Source: Methylobacterium sp. FF17
GTDB taxonomy: Bacteria > Pseudomonadota > Alphaproteobacteria > Rhizobiales > Beijerinckiaceae
Length of the DNA stretch: 64,000 bases
Reading direction: 5' to 3'
Assembly (NCBI RefSeq): GCF_025813715.1
Contig: NZ_CP107532.1
Coordinates: 558,001 to 622,000, forward strand
Positions within the stretch are counted from its first letter, which is position 1. Each line of letters begins with the position of its first letter. Below the pieces are notes generated by a model, which was not told the DNA's origin, did not search any database, and worked only from the letters and a program-made list of their open reading frames with translations. Shown piece by piece: positions 1 through 8,283 of this stretch. A program made the position numbers and the translations under genes.

Positions 1-80
1 GCGCACGACGTGAGCGCCGGACCTTCCGCGAAGGGGGGTCCGGCCGTCGACCCCCACGACCCTCGCCCCGCGCGCACCCG

Positions 81-722
81 ATGGTGTCGCCGGATCGTCT
101 CGTCGCCTGCCCAACGTTCGGGAAGGGTGCGGCCTTGGTCCAGATTCGTGATGAAGTGCCGGGTGACGTCGTCGCCCGCGAGCATCTGCTCGATGCCTGC
201 TTCGGCGAGGCGCGCCGCATGAAGACGTCGGAGCGCCTGCGCGAGGGACGCCTGCCGGCGGAGGGCCTCGCCCTCGTCGCCGAGCGGGACGACCGCGTCA
301 TCGCTACCGTGCGCCTGTGGCACGTGGAGGCCGGCCCGCGCCGCCCTGCCCTGCTGCTCGGGCCGCTGGCGGTGGATCCGGCGAGCCAGGGCCTCGGTCT
401 GGGCGCGAGACTCATGCAGGGCGTCCTGCGGCGCGCGCGCGATCTCGGCCACGGTGCGGTGCTGCTGATGGGCGATGCGGCGTACTATGCGCGCTTCGGG
501 TTCTCGCCGGCGTACGCGCAGGGGCTGTTCATGCCGGGGCCCTTCGAGCGCGATCGCTTCCTGGGTCTGGAATTGCGCGCGGGTGCCCTGGCCGGGGCAC
601 GCGGCATCCTGCGGGCGACGGGCGACTGGGGCGATGCCGTGCCCGCTTCGAACGTGGTCGTATCCGATAGGCCCGCCGAGGTCGCCGCGGCCGGTTCGGC
701 GGCGCGACGACGGGTTGCCTGA
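81..722 (+). CDS. GNAT-family N-acetyltransferase
   Basis: A protein of up to 213 residues with the GNAT acetyl-CoA-binding region: a beta-strand ending LGPLAVDP, followed by a QGLGLGARLM loop typical of motif A, then GDAAYYARFGFSPA near the C-terminal third. That last segment resembles the YhbS-like branch, which often has YYxRFGF. It should transfer an acetyl group from acetyl-CoA to an amine; the substrate cannot be read from sequence. The first 18 residues look weak, and a TTG at 135 (giving LVQIRDEVPG) may be the true start. It stands alone, with a short minus-strand frame downstream. Fold assignment is firm; function is open. Confidence 0.8.
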   Translation: MVSPDRLVACPTFGKGAALVQIRDEVPGDVVAREHLLDACFGEARRMKTSERLREGRLPAEGLALVAERDDRVIATVRLWHVEAGPRRPALLLGPLAVDPASQGLGLGARLMQGVLRRARDLGHGAVLLMGDAAYYARFGFSPAYAQGLFMPGPFERDRFLGLELRAGALAGARGILRATGDWGDAVPASNVVVSDRPAEVAAAGSAARRRVA

Positions 723-746
723 GCGGTCATCGGACGGAAGGTCGGA

Positions 747-923
747 TCAGACGTTGGTGTGATGGTCGGCCTTGGCGGCCAGGTCGCAGCGGCGCTGGAA
801 GGCGGCGTCGTGACGGCGCGTGACGATGCGGAGCAGCGAGGCGGCCAGGGTGATGATACCGGGATCGCGGTCGATCGGCTCGTCGACGGGAGCGGCGAGG
901 CGCGCGGTGATGAGCGAGAGCAT
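747..923 (-). CDS. Small hypothetical protein
   Basis: A 58-residue frame starting MLSLITARLAAP, with an acidic patch (DEPIDRDPG) followed by an amphipathic stretch and an Arg/His-rich end. G+C-rich third codon positions suggest coding. The frame stays open upstream to 1022, but that extension is Pro/Arg-rich and looks like antisense noise. No clear ribosome-binding site is visible and I recognise no family. Confidence 0.35.
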   Translation of the reverse strand: MLSLITARLAAPVDEPIDRDPGIITLAASLLRIVTRRHDAAFQRRCDLAAKADHHTNV

Positions 924-1242
924 GGCAGAGGTCCGTGGCGTAGGGGGACGGACGCTTCCTCGTAGGGGGTTCGCTGTTGTTCTGTTGCAGTGCAATATCG
1001 GAGTGGGTGGTGGACGCGGCAATGCGCTTGGGTGGGATGTCGCCCTGCGTTGAGAGCATGCGCATCTTCAATGTTCCGTAACCCTGTGCGTCTGCCCGCC
1101 GATCCCGACCGCCCTCGACGCGGTTGACCCTGGGGGCCGCAAACGTCACTGAGCCCGTCGCCTGTTCGTCATATCGGGCGCCTAAGCCCTGCGGTCGCCG
1201 TGCGACGACCTCGATACCCGTTTGAGAAGGATTACCCTGCCC
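924..1242. other. Intergenic region upstream of hss
   Basis: About 320 bases between the small minus-strand frame and homospermidine synthase. It is slightly less G+C-rich around 960-1080. I see no gene, repeat or convincing promoter; it presumably carries the hss promoter. Confidence 0.4.
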
Positions 1243-2688
1243 ATGACCGAAGCCGCGACCTCCTGGCCCGTCCACGGCCGCATCACCGGCCCCATCGTGA
1301 TGATCGGCTTCGGCTCCATCGGACGCGGTACCCTTCCCCTGATCGAGCGCCACTTCGAATACGACAAGGCGCGCTTCACGGTCATCGAGCCCTCCGACGC
1401 GCACAAGTCGCTGGCCGACAAGCACGGCCTGCGCTTCGAGCAGGTCGCGCTCACCCGCGAGAACTACCGTGACGTGCTCACGCCACTCCTCACCGAGGGC
1501 GGCGGACAGGGCTTCTGCGTCAACCTCTCGGTGGACACCTCCTCGCGCGCCATCATGGAGCTCTGCCGCGAACTCGGCGCCTTCTACATCGACACCGTGG
1601 CCGAGCCCTGGCCGGGCTTCTACTTCGACAAGAACAAGAGCCAGGGTGACCGCACCAACTACGCGCTGCGCCAGGACATCCTCGATGCCCGCGCCGCCTC
1701 CCCCGGCGGCACCACCGCCGTGTCGTGCTGCGGTGCCAATCCCGGCATGGTCTCGTGGTTCGTGAAGCAGGCGCTCCTCAACATCGCGGGCGACCTCGAC
1801 CTGAAGACCCCCGAGCCGAAGGATCGCGCGGGCTGGGCCGCCCTCATGCGCGAGGTCGGCGTCAAGGGCGTGCACATCGCCGAGCGCGACACCCAGCGCG
1901 CCAAGTCGGCCAAGCCCATGGGCGTGTTCGTCAACACCTGGTCGGTGGAGGGCTTCGTCTCCGAAGGCAACCAGCCGGCCGAGCTCGGCTGGGGCACCCA
2001 CGAGACCTGGATGCCGGAGAACGGCCGCGAGCAGGAGAAGGGTTCGCGCTGCGCGATCTACCTGCTCCAGCCCGGCGCCGACACCCGCGTGCGCTCCTGG
2101 ACGCCCACCGCCCAGTCGCAATACGCCTTCCTGGTGACCCACAACGAGGCCGTCTCGATCTCCGACTACTACACCGTTCTCGAGGGTGAGCGCGCCGCCT
2201 ACCGGCCGACCTGCCACTACGCCTACCACCCCGCCAACGATGCGGTGCTTTCGCTCCACGAGATGTTCGGCAACGGCGGCAAGGTCCAGGAGACGATCCA
2301 CATCCTCGACGAGACCGAGATCGTGGACGGCATCGACGAGCTCGGCGTGCTCCTCTACGGCCACGCCAAGAACGCCTACTGGTACGGCTCGCAGCTCTCC
2401 ATCGAGGAGACCCGCCGGATCGCCCCCTACCAGAACGCCACCGGCCTGCAGGTGACCTCGGCGGTGCTCGCCGGCATGGTCTGGGCGCTGGAGAACCCGG
2501 AAGCCGGCATCGTGGAAGCCGACGAGATGGACTTCCGCCGCTGCCTCGAGGTGCAGACCCCGTATCTCGGCCCCGTCATCGGCGTCTACACCGACTGGAC
2601 CCCGCTGACCGGCCGCCCCGGCCTGTTCCCGGAGGACATCGACACCAGCGATCCGTGGCAGTTCCGGAACGTGCTCGTGCACGGCTGA
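1243..2688 (+). CDS. hss: Homospermidine synthase
   Basis: A 481-residue protein with an N-terminal Rossmann fold: the glycine motif MIGFGSIGRG begins at residue 20. The rest matches bacterial homospermidine synthase (saccharopine-dehydrogenase-like fold), including VNLSVDTSS, the CCGANPGMVSWFVKQA segment and the C-terminal QVTSAVLAGMVWALENP. Known enzymes use NAD+ to join two putrescines into homospermidine, a major polyamine of many alphaproteobacteria. ATG 1243 is preferred because GAGAAGGA lies about 11 bases upstream; an in-frame TTG at 1222 would add seven residues. It appears to be monocistronic and is followed by a strong hairpin. Confidence 0.95.
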   Translation: MTEAATSWPVHGRITGPIVMIGFGSIGRGTLPLIERHFEYDKARFTVIEPSDAHKSLADKHGLRFEQVALTRENYRDVLTPLLTEGGGQGFCVNLSVDTSSRAIMELCRELGAFYIDTVAEPWPGFYFDKNKSQGDRTNYALRQDILDARAASPGGTTAVSCCGANPGMVSWFVKQALLNIAGDLDLKTPEPKDRAGWAALMREVGVKGVHIAERDTQRAKSAKPMGVFVNTWSVEGFVSEGNQPAELGWGTHETWMPENGREQEKGSRCAIYLLQPGADTRVRSWTPTAQSQYAFLVTHNEAVSISDYYTVLEGERAAYRPTCHYAYHPANDAVLSLHEMFGNGGKVQETIHILDETEIVDGIDELGVLLYGHAKNAYWYGSQLSIEETRRIAPYQNATGLQVTSAVLAGMVWALENPEAGIVEADEMDFRRCLEVQTPYLGPVIGVYTDWTPLTGRPGLFPEDIDTSDPWQFRNVLVHG

Positions 2689-2717
2689 AAACCGGTCCCC
2701 TGATCGGGGCTTGAGAC

Positions 2718-2748
2718 CATCGGCGCTCTCCCCTGGAGGGCGCCGATG
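2718..2748 (+). terminator. Hairpin downstream of hss
   Basis: Two 14-base arms (2718-2731 and 2735-2748) pair with a single G-U wobble around a 3-base loop. The following sequence (GCGTTTGC) has only a weak T run, so this is either a poor intrinsic terminator or an mRNA 3'-end stabiliser. Confidence 0.5.
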
Positions 2749-2958
2749 GCGTTTGCGGACGATCCCCACGCGCGATCGGACGACGACGCTGTCGGAATCG
2801 GGCGACGCGAGGCCGGCAGCGCATGCGTCTTCGCGTACCCCGCGGCGGGGTGCCGGAATTGCCGGACCCCGCGTTGTCTCCGCGAGCTGCAGGCGTCTAC
2901 GATGGTGTCGCGCCCTGACGCGCCCCATCTTCGTCTCCAGCCAGGACTGAGCCGCCCG

Positions 2959-3300
2959 GTGCCCCATTTCGAAGATTTCTACGCCGCCAAGCTGCGCGGC
3001 TCGCTCGGCGTCACCGACGCCGAATCCGTGCTCGACCTGCGCGGCAGCAATCGCCCCACGGCGGAAGCCTCCCTCGCCGACATGCTGGAGCGCAGCCGCT
3101 TCGGAAAGGGCAAGACGGTGGCGATCCGCCTCGATCCGCCGCCGGAGGGCGGCGGCGAGACGCTGTTCCAGCCCACCGGCCGCCTGCTGCTCGACGCCAA
3201 GCGCAAGGGCCTGGTCGAGCGCCTGCAGACTCTGCCGGCCGGCGACGGGCTCGGCTTCTACGTGGCACTTTCCGGCAAGGCTGCGCGTTCTCAGGACTGA
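2959..3300 (+). CDS. Conserved-looking hypothetical protein
   Basis: A 113-residue cytosolic protein from GTG 2959 (VPHFEDFYAAKLRG). It contains SVLDLRGSNRPTAEASLADM and ends with an alpha/beta stretch (GDGLGFYVALSG). The DLRGS segment recalls the start of Smr domains, but the later Smr glycine motif is missing, so I do not call one. The frame remains open upstream to 2746, where the translation is low-complexity and overlaps the hss hairpin. The stop lies 27 bases before the DUF1206 gene on the same strand, so the two may be cotranscribed. Confidence 0.55.
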   Translation: MPHFEDFYAAKLRGSLGVTDAESVLDLRGSNRPTAEASLADMLERSRFGKGKTVAIRLDPPPEGGGETLFQPTGRLLLDAKRKGLVERLQTLPAGDGLGFYVALSGKAARSQD

Positions 3301-3327
3301 CATCGTCGCGAAGAACCGGGAAACGCC

Positions 3328-4170
3328 TTGCTCAAGCTTGGACGAAACACGATCGAGCGCCTCGCCCGGTTCGGCTACGGCGCGCGCGGCGTCGTCTACT
3401 GCATCGTGGGCGGCCTCGCCCTCCTGGCCGCCATCGGCAAGGGCGGGCGCGCGGGCGACAGCGAGAGCGCGATCCGCTGGGTGCTGGCGGGGCCCCTCGG
3501 CGCCGTCCTGGTCGGCCTCATCGCGTTCGGCCTGGCGGGCTTCGCCCTCTGGCGCCTGATCGAGGGCATCACCGACGCGGATCGGCGCGGCACGTCCCTG
3601 AAGGGCATCGTGGTGCGCCTCGCGCATCTCCTCAGCGCCGCGATCTACACCGGTCTGGCGATCACCGCCGCCACCCTCGCGCTCGGCCTGGGTCGCGGGG
3701 GCGGCGACGCGGCGCAGGACTGGACGGCCTGGCTCCTCGGAAAACCCCTCGGCCTGTGGCTCGTCGGCCTGATCGGGCTCGCGGTGATGGGCGGCGGGGT
3801 CGCGTTCCTGGTCAAGGCCTTCAAGGGCGACGTCACCGACCGGCTCAAGCTCGACGCCGAGCGCTGCCGCTGGGTGAAGCCCGTCGGGCAGTTCGGCTAC
3901 GCCGCGCGCGGCATCGCCTTCCTCATCATCGGCGGGTTCTTCCTCGCGGCCGCCTGGCATCAGGCCTCCTCGGAGGTGAAGGGGCTCGCCGGCGCCTTCG
4001 CGGCCCTGCGCGCGCAGCCCTACGGCTGGGTGCTGCTCGCCGTCGTGGCTGCCGGGCACTTCGCCTTCGGGGCGTTCGGCCTGATCCAGGCCCGCTTCCG
4101 GCACATCGACGCGCCGGATATCGACCGGACCGACGACGCCGTGGCGGCTGCCCTGCGCGCGGTCCGCTGA
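3328..4170 (+). CDS. DUF1206 membrane protein
   Basis: A 280-residue integral membrane protein built from three similar units of about 80 residues (near 10-85, 90-170 and 180-265), each with two hydrophobic segments. Units one and three begin with nearly the same words (RFGYGARGVVYCIVGG and QFGYAARGIAFLIIGG). This triplicated pattern is diagnostic of DUF1206, whose function is unknown. The start is TTG 3328, with only a weak GGGA upstream. It follows the preceding small gene by 27 bases. Confidence 0.85.
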   Translation: MLKLGRNTIERLARFGYGARGVVYCIVGGLALLAAIGKGGRAGDSESAIRWVLAGPLGAVLVGLIAFGLAGFALWRLIEGITDADRRGTSLKGIVVRLAHLLSAAIYTGLAITAATLALGLGRGGGDAAQDWTAWLLGKPLGLWLVGLIGLAVMGGGVAFLVKAFKGDVTDRLKLDAERCRWVKPVGQFGYAARGIAFLIIGGFFLAAAWHQASSEVKGLAGAFAALRAQPYGWVLLAVVAAGHFAFGAFGLIQARFRHIDAPDIDRTDDAVAAALRAVR

Positions 4171-4276
4171 GCCGAATCGGGAACCAATCCTGTCATAGGT
4201 TGATTGTGGCGCTGACCGCGTGACACGGCATCCGGCCGCGCTCCGCCCTCGCGATGCCCGTGGAAGGGAAGTCCCA

Positions 4277-4612
4277 GTGCAGTTTCGTTCCAATTTCCTG
4301 ACCGGCGGCCTCGTGGCGCTCGGCCTCGGCCTCGCCGCCGCCCCGGCCGTCGCACAGGGCATCTCCATCGGCCCCGGCGGCGTCCAGGTCGATCCCGGAT
4401 ACCGGCGCGGCTACGACGATCGCGGCCCGCCGCGCAGCGAACTCAGCCGCGGCGAGGCGGCTCGCATCGCCCGGCGCGAGGGCCTCGTCGATGTGGACAA
4501 CGTCGACCGTCGCGGACCCCGCCTGATCGTGCGCGGTTCGGACCGGCGCGGCGACGACATCACGGTAGTGCTCGACAGCCGCTCGGGCGACGTCCTCGAC
4601 GTCCGCCGCTGA
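4277..4612 (+). CDS. Exported small protein with PepSY-like C-terminus
   Basis: A 111-residue protein with a clear signal peptide (residues 1 to about 26, ending AAAPAVAQ). A Gly/Arg/Asp-rich linker leads to a C-terminal half (SRGEAARIARREGLVDV to SRSGDVLDVRR) with the helix-strand-strand pattern and closing DSRSGDVLDV expected of PepSY-like domains. GTG 4277 is chosen because GGAAGGGAAG precedes it closely and the signal peptide starts there; the frame is open upstream to 4220. Probably periplasmic; the role is unknown. Confidence 0.7.
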   Translation: MQFRSNFLTGGLVALGLGLAAAPAVAQGISIGPGGVQVDPGYRRGYDDRGPPRSELSRGEAARIARREGLVDVDNVDRRGPRLIVRGSDRRGDDITVVLDSRSGDVLDVRR

Positions 4613-4632
4613 TAATCAGCCCCGGATGGTTC

Positions 4633-4665
4633 GACGAAGGCCCGGCCCGCAGCCGGGCCTTCGTC
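4633..4665. terminator. Bidirectional terminator hairpin
   Basis: A perfect 14-bp stem (GACGAAGGCCCGGC and its complement) with a 5-base loop lies between convergent genes and overlaps the first bases of the minus-strand stop codon. Runs of T are short on both sides, but the position and stem strength support termination in both directions. Confidence 0.7.
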
Positions 4666-5587
4666 ACGTCTGGCCGCGTGCGAACGTGGTCAGCCCCTCC
4701 CGGGTCGGCGTCGCCGGGGACCAGCCGAGTTCGGTCAACCCATCGGCCCGCGCGACGAGGCTGGTCGACAGGCGGTCATAGGCCTCCCCATGGCCGGCCA
4801 ACCGGCAGGCGAGGCCGAGCAGGCTGCGGGGGATGGGCAGGAGGCCGGGTCCGCGCCCGAGGCCGGCCCGGAGGGCGGCGATCATCTCCGGCACGCTCAG
4901 CGCGTCGGGTTCGGCCACGATGAGCGGGCGACGCAGAGGGCCGGGTGCTTCGAGCACCGTCGCCACGGCGGAGGCGAGACTCTCCACCGAAACCAGGGAG
5001 CGGCGCGCGTCCAGGCCTCCGAACGGCAGGGGGGCGGGCGAGCGGGCCAGCCGCATCAGGGTCGCGACGTTGCCCTTGGCGCCCGCGCCGTAGACGAGGA
5101 CCGGGCGCAGGGCGACCCAGTCGAGCCCCGTCCCCGCCAGCGCCAGCTCCGCATCCCGCTTCGAACGTCCATAGGCATCGGTGGGCGACGGTGTATCCGC
5201 CTCCGTCACCGGGCCGGGCGCCGAGGGTCCGGTCTGCGCGCGGATCGAGGACAGGAACACGAAACGCGGGACGCGGGCCCGGGCCGCCGCCTCGGCGAGA
5301 CGCAGGGTCGCCTCGGTGTTCGACGTGCGGAAATCGTCCTCGGGCGTCCCCGACATCGCGGGGCCGAGGCCGGCCGTGTGGACCACCGCATCGACGCCGG
5401 CGAGCGCCGCCGCCATGTTCATCGGCCGGGCGAGGTCCCCGACCACGGCGCCGCTGGCCCCCTCCGGCACCTCCACCGGCCGACGCAGCAGGACGCGGAT
5501 CCGGTAGCCCCGGCGCGACAGGCTGTGCAGGAGGTGGCGCCCGATGAAGCCCGTGGCCCCGGTGAGTGCGATCAACCGTACGCCCAT
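4664..5587 (-). CDS. NAD-dependent epimerase/dehydratase (extended SDR)
   Basis: A 307-residue extended short-chain dehydrogenase. The Rossmann motif TGATGFIGRH is at residues 9-18, a catalytic serine region FLSSIRA lies near the middle, and YGRSKRDAE supplies the YxxxK pair. Such proteins act on nucleotide sugars or other NAD(P)-linked substrates; this one also resembles NDUFA9-type atypical SDRs and the substrate is undetermined. GGGAAGG lies about 9 bases before the ATG. It is last in a probable leuD-side set of transglycosylase, ridA and SDR genes, separated from ridA by a tandem duplication. Confidence 0.85.
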   Translation of the reverse strand: MGVRLIALTGATGFIGRHLLHSLSRRGYRIRVLLRRPVEVPEGASGAVVGDLARPMNMAAALAGVDAVVHTAGLGPAMSGTPEDDFRTSNTEATLRLAEAAARARVPRFVFLSSIRAQTGPSAPGPVTEADTPSPTDAYGRSKRDAELALAGTGLDWVALRPVLVYGAGAKGNVATLMRLARSPAPLPFGGLDARRSLVSVESLASAVATVLEAPGPLRRPLIVAEPDALSVPEMIAALRAGLGRGPGLLPIPRSLLGLACRLAGHGEAYDRLSTSLVARADGLTELGWSPATPTREGLTTFARGQT

Positions 5588-5600
5588 GAGCCGAACCTTC

Positions 5601-5634
5601 CCTATGGGCGCTTGGCCCCTATGGGCGCTTGGCC
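5601..5634. repeat. 17-bp perfect tandem duplication at the ridA stop codon
   Basis: Two adjacent identical 17-base units (5601-5617 and 5618-5634). The second unit holds the end and TAG stop codon of the RidA gene (5619-5621 on the minus strand); the first is an extra copy in the spacer before the epimerase gene. Confidence 0.95.
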
Positions 5635-6005
5635 GTGACCTCGATCTCGACCTTCATCTCGGGCCGCAGCAGCCCGGCGACGATCACGATGGTCGCCGCC
5701 GGACGGATGTACGCCAGCACGCGCCCGCAGACGGCGAGGACCGCTTCGACCTCCGCACGGTCGGTGACGTAGTAGGTGGCCCGCACGATCTGCGTCAGCG
5801 ACGTGCCCGCATCCGCCAGCACGGCCGCGATGGTCCGCCAGCAGGCCTCGGCCTGCTCGCCTGCCGAATCGGGCAGCGCCATCGTGGCGTAGTCGTAGCC
5901 GGTGGTGCCGGCGACGAAGACGAAGCCGTCCTGCACCACCGCCCGCGAATAGCCGTAGGCCGCCTCGAAGGGCGAGCCGGAGCTGATGAGGCGCCGGCCG
6001 CTCAT
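5619..6005 (-). CDS. RidA/YjgF-family protein
   Basis: A 128-residue protein with family landmarks: SSGSPFEAAYGYSRAV, GTTGYDYATM, QAEACWRTI, YYVTDRAEV, and the YIRPAATIV segment where the active-site arginine of RidA lies, followed by an E-containing strand (MKVEIEV). RidA-type members hydrolyse reactive enamine/imine intermediates such as 2-aminoacrylate; many paralogues have other roles, so RidA itself is not assured. The start ATG overlaps the stop of the upstream transglycosylase gene by 4 bases, suggesting translational coupling. Confidence 0.85.
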   Translation of the reverse strand: MSGRRLISSGSPFEAAYGYSRAVVQDGFVFVAGTTGYDYATMALPDSAGEQAEACWRTIAAVLADAGTSLTQIVRATYYVTDRAEVEAVLAVCGRVLAYIRPAATIVIVAGLLRPEMKVEIEVTAKRP

Positions 6006-7207
6006 CCGCGACGCAGCGCTTCGAGCACCTTCGCGCCGGGACGGCCGGTGGCCGGCATGCCGAGGCTGCGCTCGACCTCCTTGATGGCATCGCGGGTCTT
6101 GGACCCGACCTTGCCGTCGGGCTCGCCGACGTCGAAGCCGCGCTTGGTCAGGCGCGCCTGGAGGTCGCGGCGCTCGGCCCGCGACAGGGGCGGATCGTCG
6201 GTCGGCCACTCGGCCTGGATACCGGCGCGCCCGCGCAGCCGGTCGGACAGCACCGCGATGGCGAGCCCGTAGGATTCGGCGGCGTTGTAGGAGTAGAGCG
6301 CGTCGAAGTTCTTCGTGACGAGGAAGGCCGGGCCATCGCTTCCGGCCGGCAGCAGGATCCCGACCGGACCCTCGCCGGAGAGCGGACGGCCGTCGATCCG
6401 GGTGACGCCGAGCGACGCCCAGTGCGCCACGGCCTTCTTGTTCTTGCGTCCGGCCGCCCCGGCGTTGAAGCCGCGCGGCACCTTCACCTCGTAGCCCCAG
6501 GGCTGCCCGTTGTTCCACTTCGCCACCCGCAGGAAGTTGGCGGTGGAGGCGACCGCATCGGGGACCGAATCCACGAGGTCGCGGCGCCCGTCGCCATCGC
6601 CGTCGACGGCGAGACGCTGGTAGGTGGTGGGCATGAACTGGGTCTGGCCGAAGGCGCCGGCCCACGAGCCGGTGAGGCGCGACGGGTCGATGTCGCCGCG
6701 CTCGATGATCTTCAGGGTGGCCATCAGCTCGCCCTTGAAGAAGTCCTTCCGGCGATGGTTGGCGCAGATCAGGGTCGCGAAGGACTGCACCAGCGGCATC
6801 TTGCCGAGATTCTTGCCGAAGTTGGATTCGACGCCCCAGACCGCCGCGATGGTGTGGCGGTCGACGCCGTAGCGGGCCTCCGCGCTGGCGAGGGCCTGGG
6901 CATGCTGGCGCATGGCGGCCTTGCCGTCGTCGACGCGCTCCTCGTCCACCAGGGCCGCCATGTAGTCCCAGATCGGCGTCTTGAACTCCGGCTGGGCCTG
7001 GGAGAGTTCGAGCACCTTCGGGTCGTAGGCGATGCCGGTGGTGGCCGCGCGGAAGGTCTGGGCGGAAATCCCCTGCGCGGCGGCCTGGGCCTGCAGCCCC
7101 GCCAGACAATCCTCGAAGTCGGCGCGGGCCGGAGCGGAGAGCGTCAGGAGGGCCGCGGCCATCCCGAGGGAGAGGGTCGCCGTCTTACCCGGTCGGCCGA
7201 ATGCCAT
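6002..7207 (-). CDS. Lytic murein transglycosylase with peptidoglycan-binding domain
   Basis: A 401-residue exported protein. A signal peptide (residues 1 to about 29, ending APARA) precedes an MltB-type catalytic domain with AVWGVESNFGKNLG, where the glutamate is the expected catalytic acid, and SWAGAFGQTQFMPTTYQ. The last 60 residues (RRDLQARLTKRGFDVGEPDGKVGSKTRDAIK) form a PG_binding_1 domain. It should cleave glycan strands to 1,6-anhydromuropeptides in the periplasm. Start MAFGRPG at 7207 has GGAG upstream; an ATG five codons earlier is possible. It overlaps the RidA-family gene by 4 bases. Confidence 0.92.
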   Translation of the reverse strand: MAFGRPGKTATLSLGMAAALLTLSAPARADFEDCLAGLQAQAAAQGISAQTFRAATTGIAYDPKVLELSQAQPEFKTPIWDYMAALVDEERVDDGKAAMRQHAQALASAEARYGVDRHTIAAVWGVESNFGKNLGKMPLVQSFATLICANHRRKDFFKGELMATLKIIERGDIDPSRLTGSWAGAFGQTQFMPTTYQRLAVDGDGDGRRDLVDSVPDAVASTANFLRVAKWNNGQPWGYEVKVPRGFNAGAAGRKNKKAVAHWASLGVTRIDGRPLSGEGPVGILLPAGSDGPAFLVTKNFDALYSYNAAESYGLAIAVLSDRLRGRAGIQAEWPTDDPPLSRAERRDLQARLTKRGFDVGEPDGKVGSKTRDAIKEVERSLGMPATGRPGAKVLEALRRG

Positions 7208-7402
7208 CGTGATCTCCGCCAATGCGTCCGCACAGAATGTGAGCGGCGATTCAGGCGATACCAGGGTTAACGAACGGTTGAGGCCCGGGCCGAATGATCG
7301 GGGCGTCGGTCCTGGTGCGCGTGCGAGCCGGCGCGGCGGACATCGGGCGCGGCGCGGCTCGCCGCCGTTTTTTCAGGCGCGATGGGGTCGGGGTGGCCTC
7401 GA

Positions 7403-7433
7403 GCGGCGAGGTCTGCGGCGAGGTCTGCGGCGA
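7403..7433. repeat. 12-bp tandem repeat, about 2.6 copies
   Basis: The unit GCGGCGAGGTCT occurs at 7403-7414 and 7415-7426 and continues as a partial copy to 7433, in the spacer between leuD and the transglycosylase gene. Confidence 0.85.
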
Positions 7434-7448
7434 CACCCCCACGCCTGG

Positions 7449-7471
7449 CCTCTCCCCGTAAGGGGGAGAGG
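7449..7471. repeat. Palindromic CCTCTCCCC hairpin downstream of leuD
   Basis: A 9-bp perfect stem (CCTCTCCCC and GGGGAGAGG) with a 5-base loop lies 35 bases past the leuD stop on the minus strand. No T run follows. Such C/G-run palindromes recur between genes in many alphaproteobacteria, so it may be a dispersed element that also marks the leuD mRNA end. Confidence 0.55.
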
Positions 7472-7506
7472 GATCTGTCGCGGTTCCGGCGCTCGCGTGG
7501 CGAATG

Positions 7507-8109
7507 TCAGGCGAACCCGCGGGCCGCGAGCTTCGCCTCGTAGGCGTCGATGGCGGGCGCGCGCTTCAGGGTGAGGCCGATCTCGTCGAGGCCGTTGAGG
7601 AGGCTCTCCTTGCGGCCGGGATCGATGTCGAAATGCAGGGTGCCGCCGTCCGGGCCCCGGATGGTCTGGGCCTCGAGATCCACCGACAGGGTGGCGTTCG
7701 AGCCGCGCTCGGCATCCTCGAAGAGCTTCTCCAGGTCTTCCGGCGACACCGTGATCGCCAGGATGCCGTTCTTGGCGCAGTTGTTGAAGAAGATGTCGGC
7801 GAAGCTCGTGGAAATGACGCAGCGGATGCCGAAATCGGTCAGCGCCCAGGGCGCGTGCTCGCGCGAGGAGCCGCAGCCGAAATTGTCGCCGACCACGAGG
7901 ATCTTGGCGTTGCGGTAGGCCGGCTTGTTCAGGACGAAGTCCGGGTTCTCGGATCCGTCGTCCCGGTAGCGCATCTCGGAGAACAGGCCCTTGCCGAGGC
8001 CGGTGCGCTTGATGGTCTTCAGGTATTGCTTGGGGATGATCCGGTCGGTGTCGACATTGATGATCCGCATGGGCGCCGCGACGCCCTCCAGGGTGGTGAA
8101 TTTTTCCAT
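7507..8109 (-). CDS. leuD: 3-isopropylmalate dehydratase small subunit
   Basis: A 200-residue swivel-domain subunit of isopropylmalate isomerase. The N-terminus [16 protein letters not shown] and the motif [17 protein letters not shown] are nearly invariant in LeuD. With LeuC, which is not in this window, it interconverts 2- and 3-isopropylmalate in leucine synthesis. Length is normal. About 300 bases containing repeats and a hairpin separate it from the transglycosylase gene, so it is probably a separate transcript. Confidence 0.96.
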   Translation of the reverse strand: MEKFTTLEGVAAPMRIINVDTDRIIPKQYLKTIKRTGLGKGLFSEMRYRDDGSENPDFVLNKPAYRNAKILVVGDNFGCGSSREHAPWALTDFGIRCVISTSFADIFFNNCAKNGILAITVSPEDLEKLFEDAERGSNATLSVDLEAQTIRGPDGGTLHFDIDPGRKESLLNGLDEIGLTLKRAPAIDAYEAKLAARGFA

Positions 8110-8283
8110 GATGCCGGTCGCCGTGGTCTCGCGTTGCGCGGCGTCCGCATCCGGTGACGAAGCGGGGCTCGCGCTTGGGGAGACGTCTATCAGCCGGGCG
8201 GCGCCGCCGAAAGACGAACGTCCGCGTCTCGCCGTCGTCGCGCAACGCGCCTATGCTCGGGACAACCGAGGATGGGGGCAGCG

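Noticed and set aside
17..43. Hairpin at the very start of the window as a terminator
   Set aside because: CCGGACC/GGTCCGG arms pair, but the upstream gene is outside the window and no T run follows, so it cannot be judged.
2959..3300. Smr-domain assignment suggested by the DLRGS segment
   Set aside because: The later conserved glycine/histidine motif of Smr domains is not present.
727..4368. A 1213-codon minus-strand open frame antisense to hss and the DUF1206 gene
   Set aside because: In very G+C-rich DNA, antisense frames of real genes stay open. Its translation is Arg/Gly/Ala-rich without any domain, and the plus-strand genes are clear.
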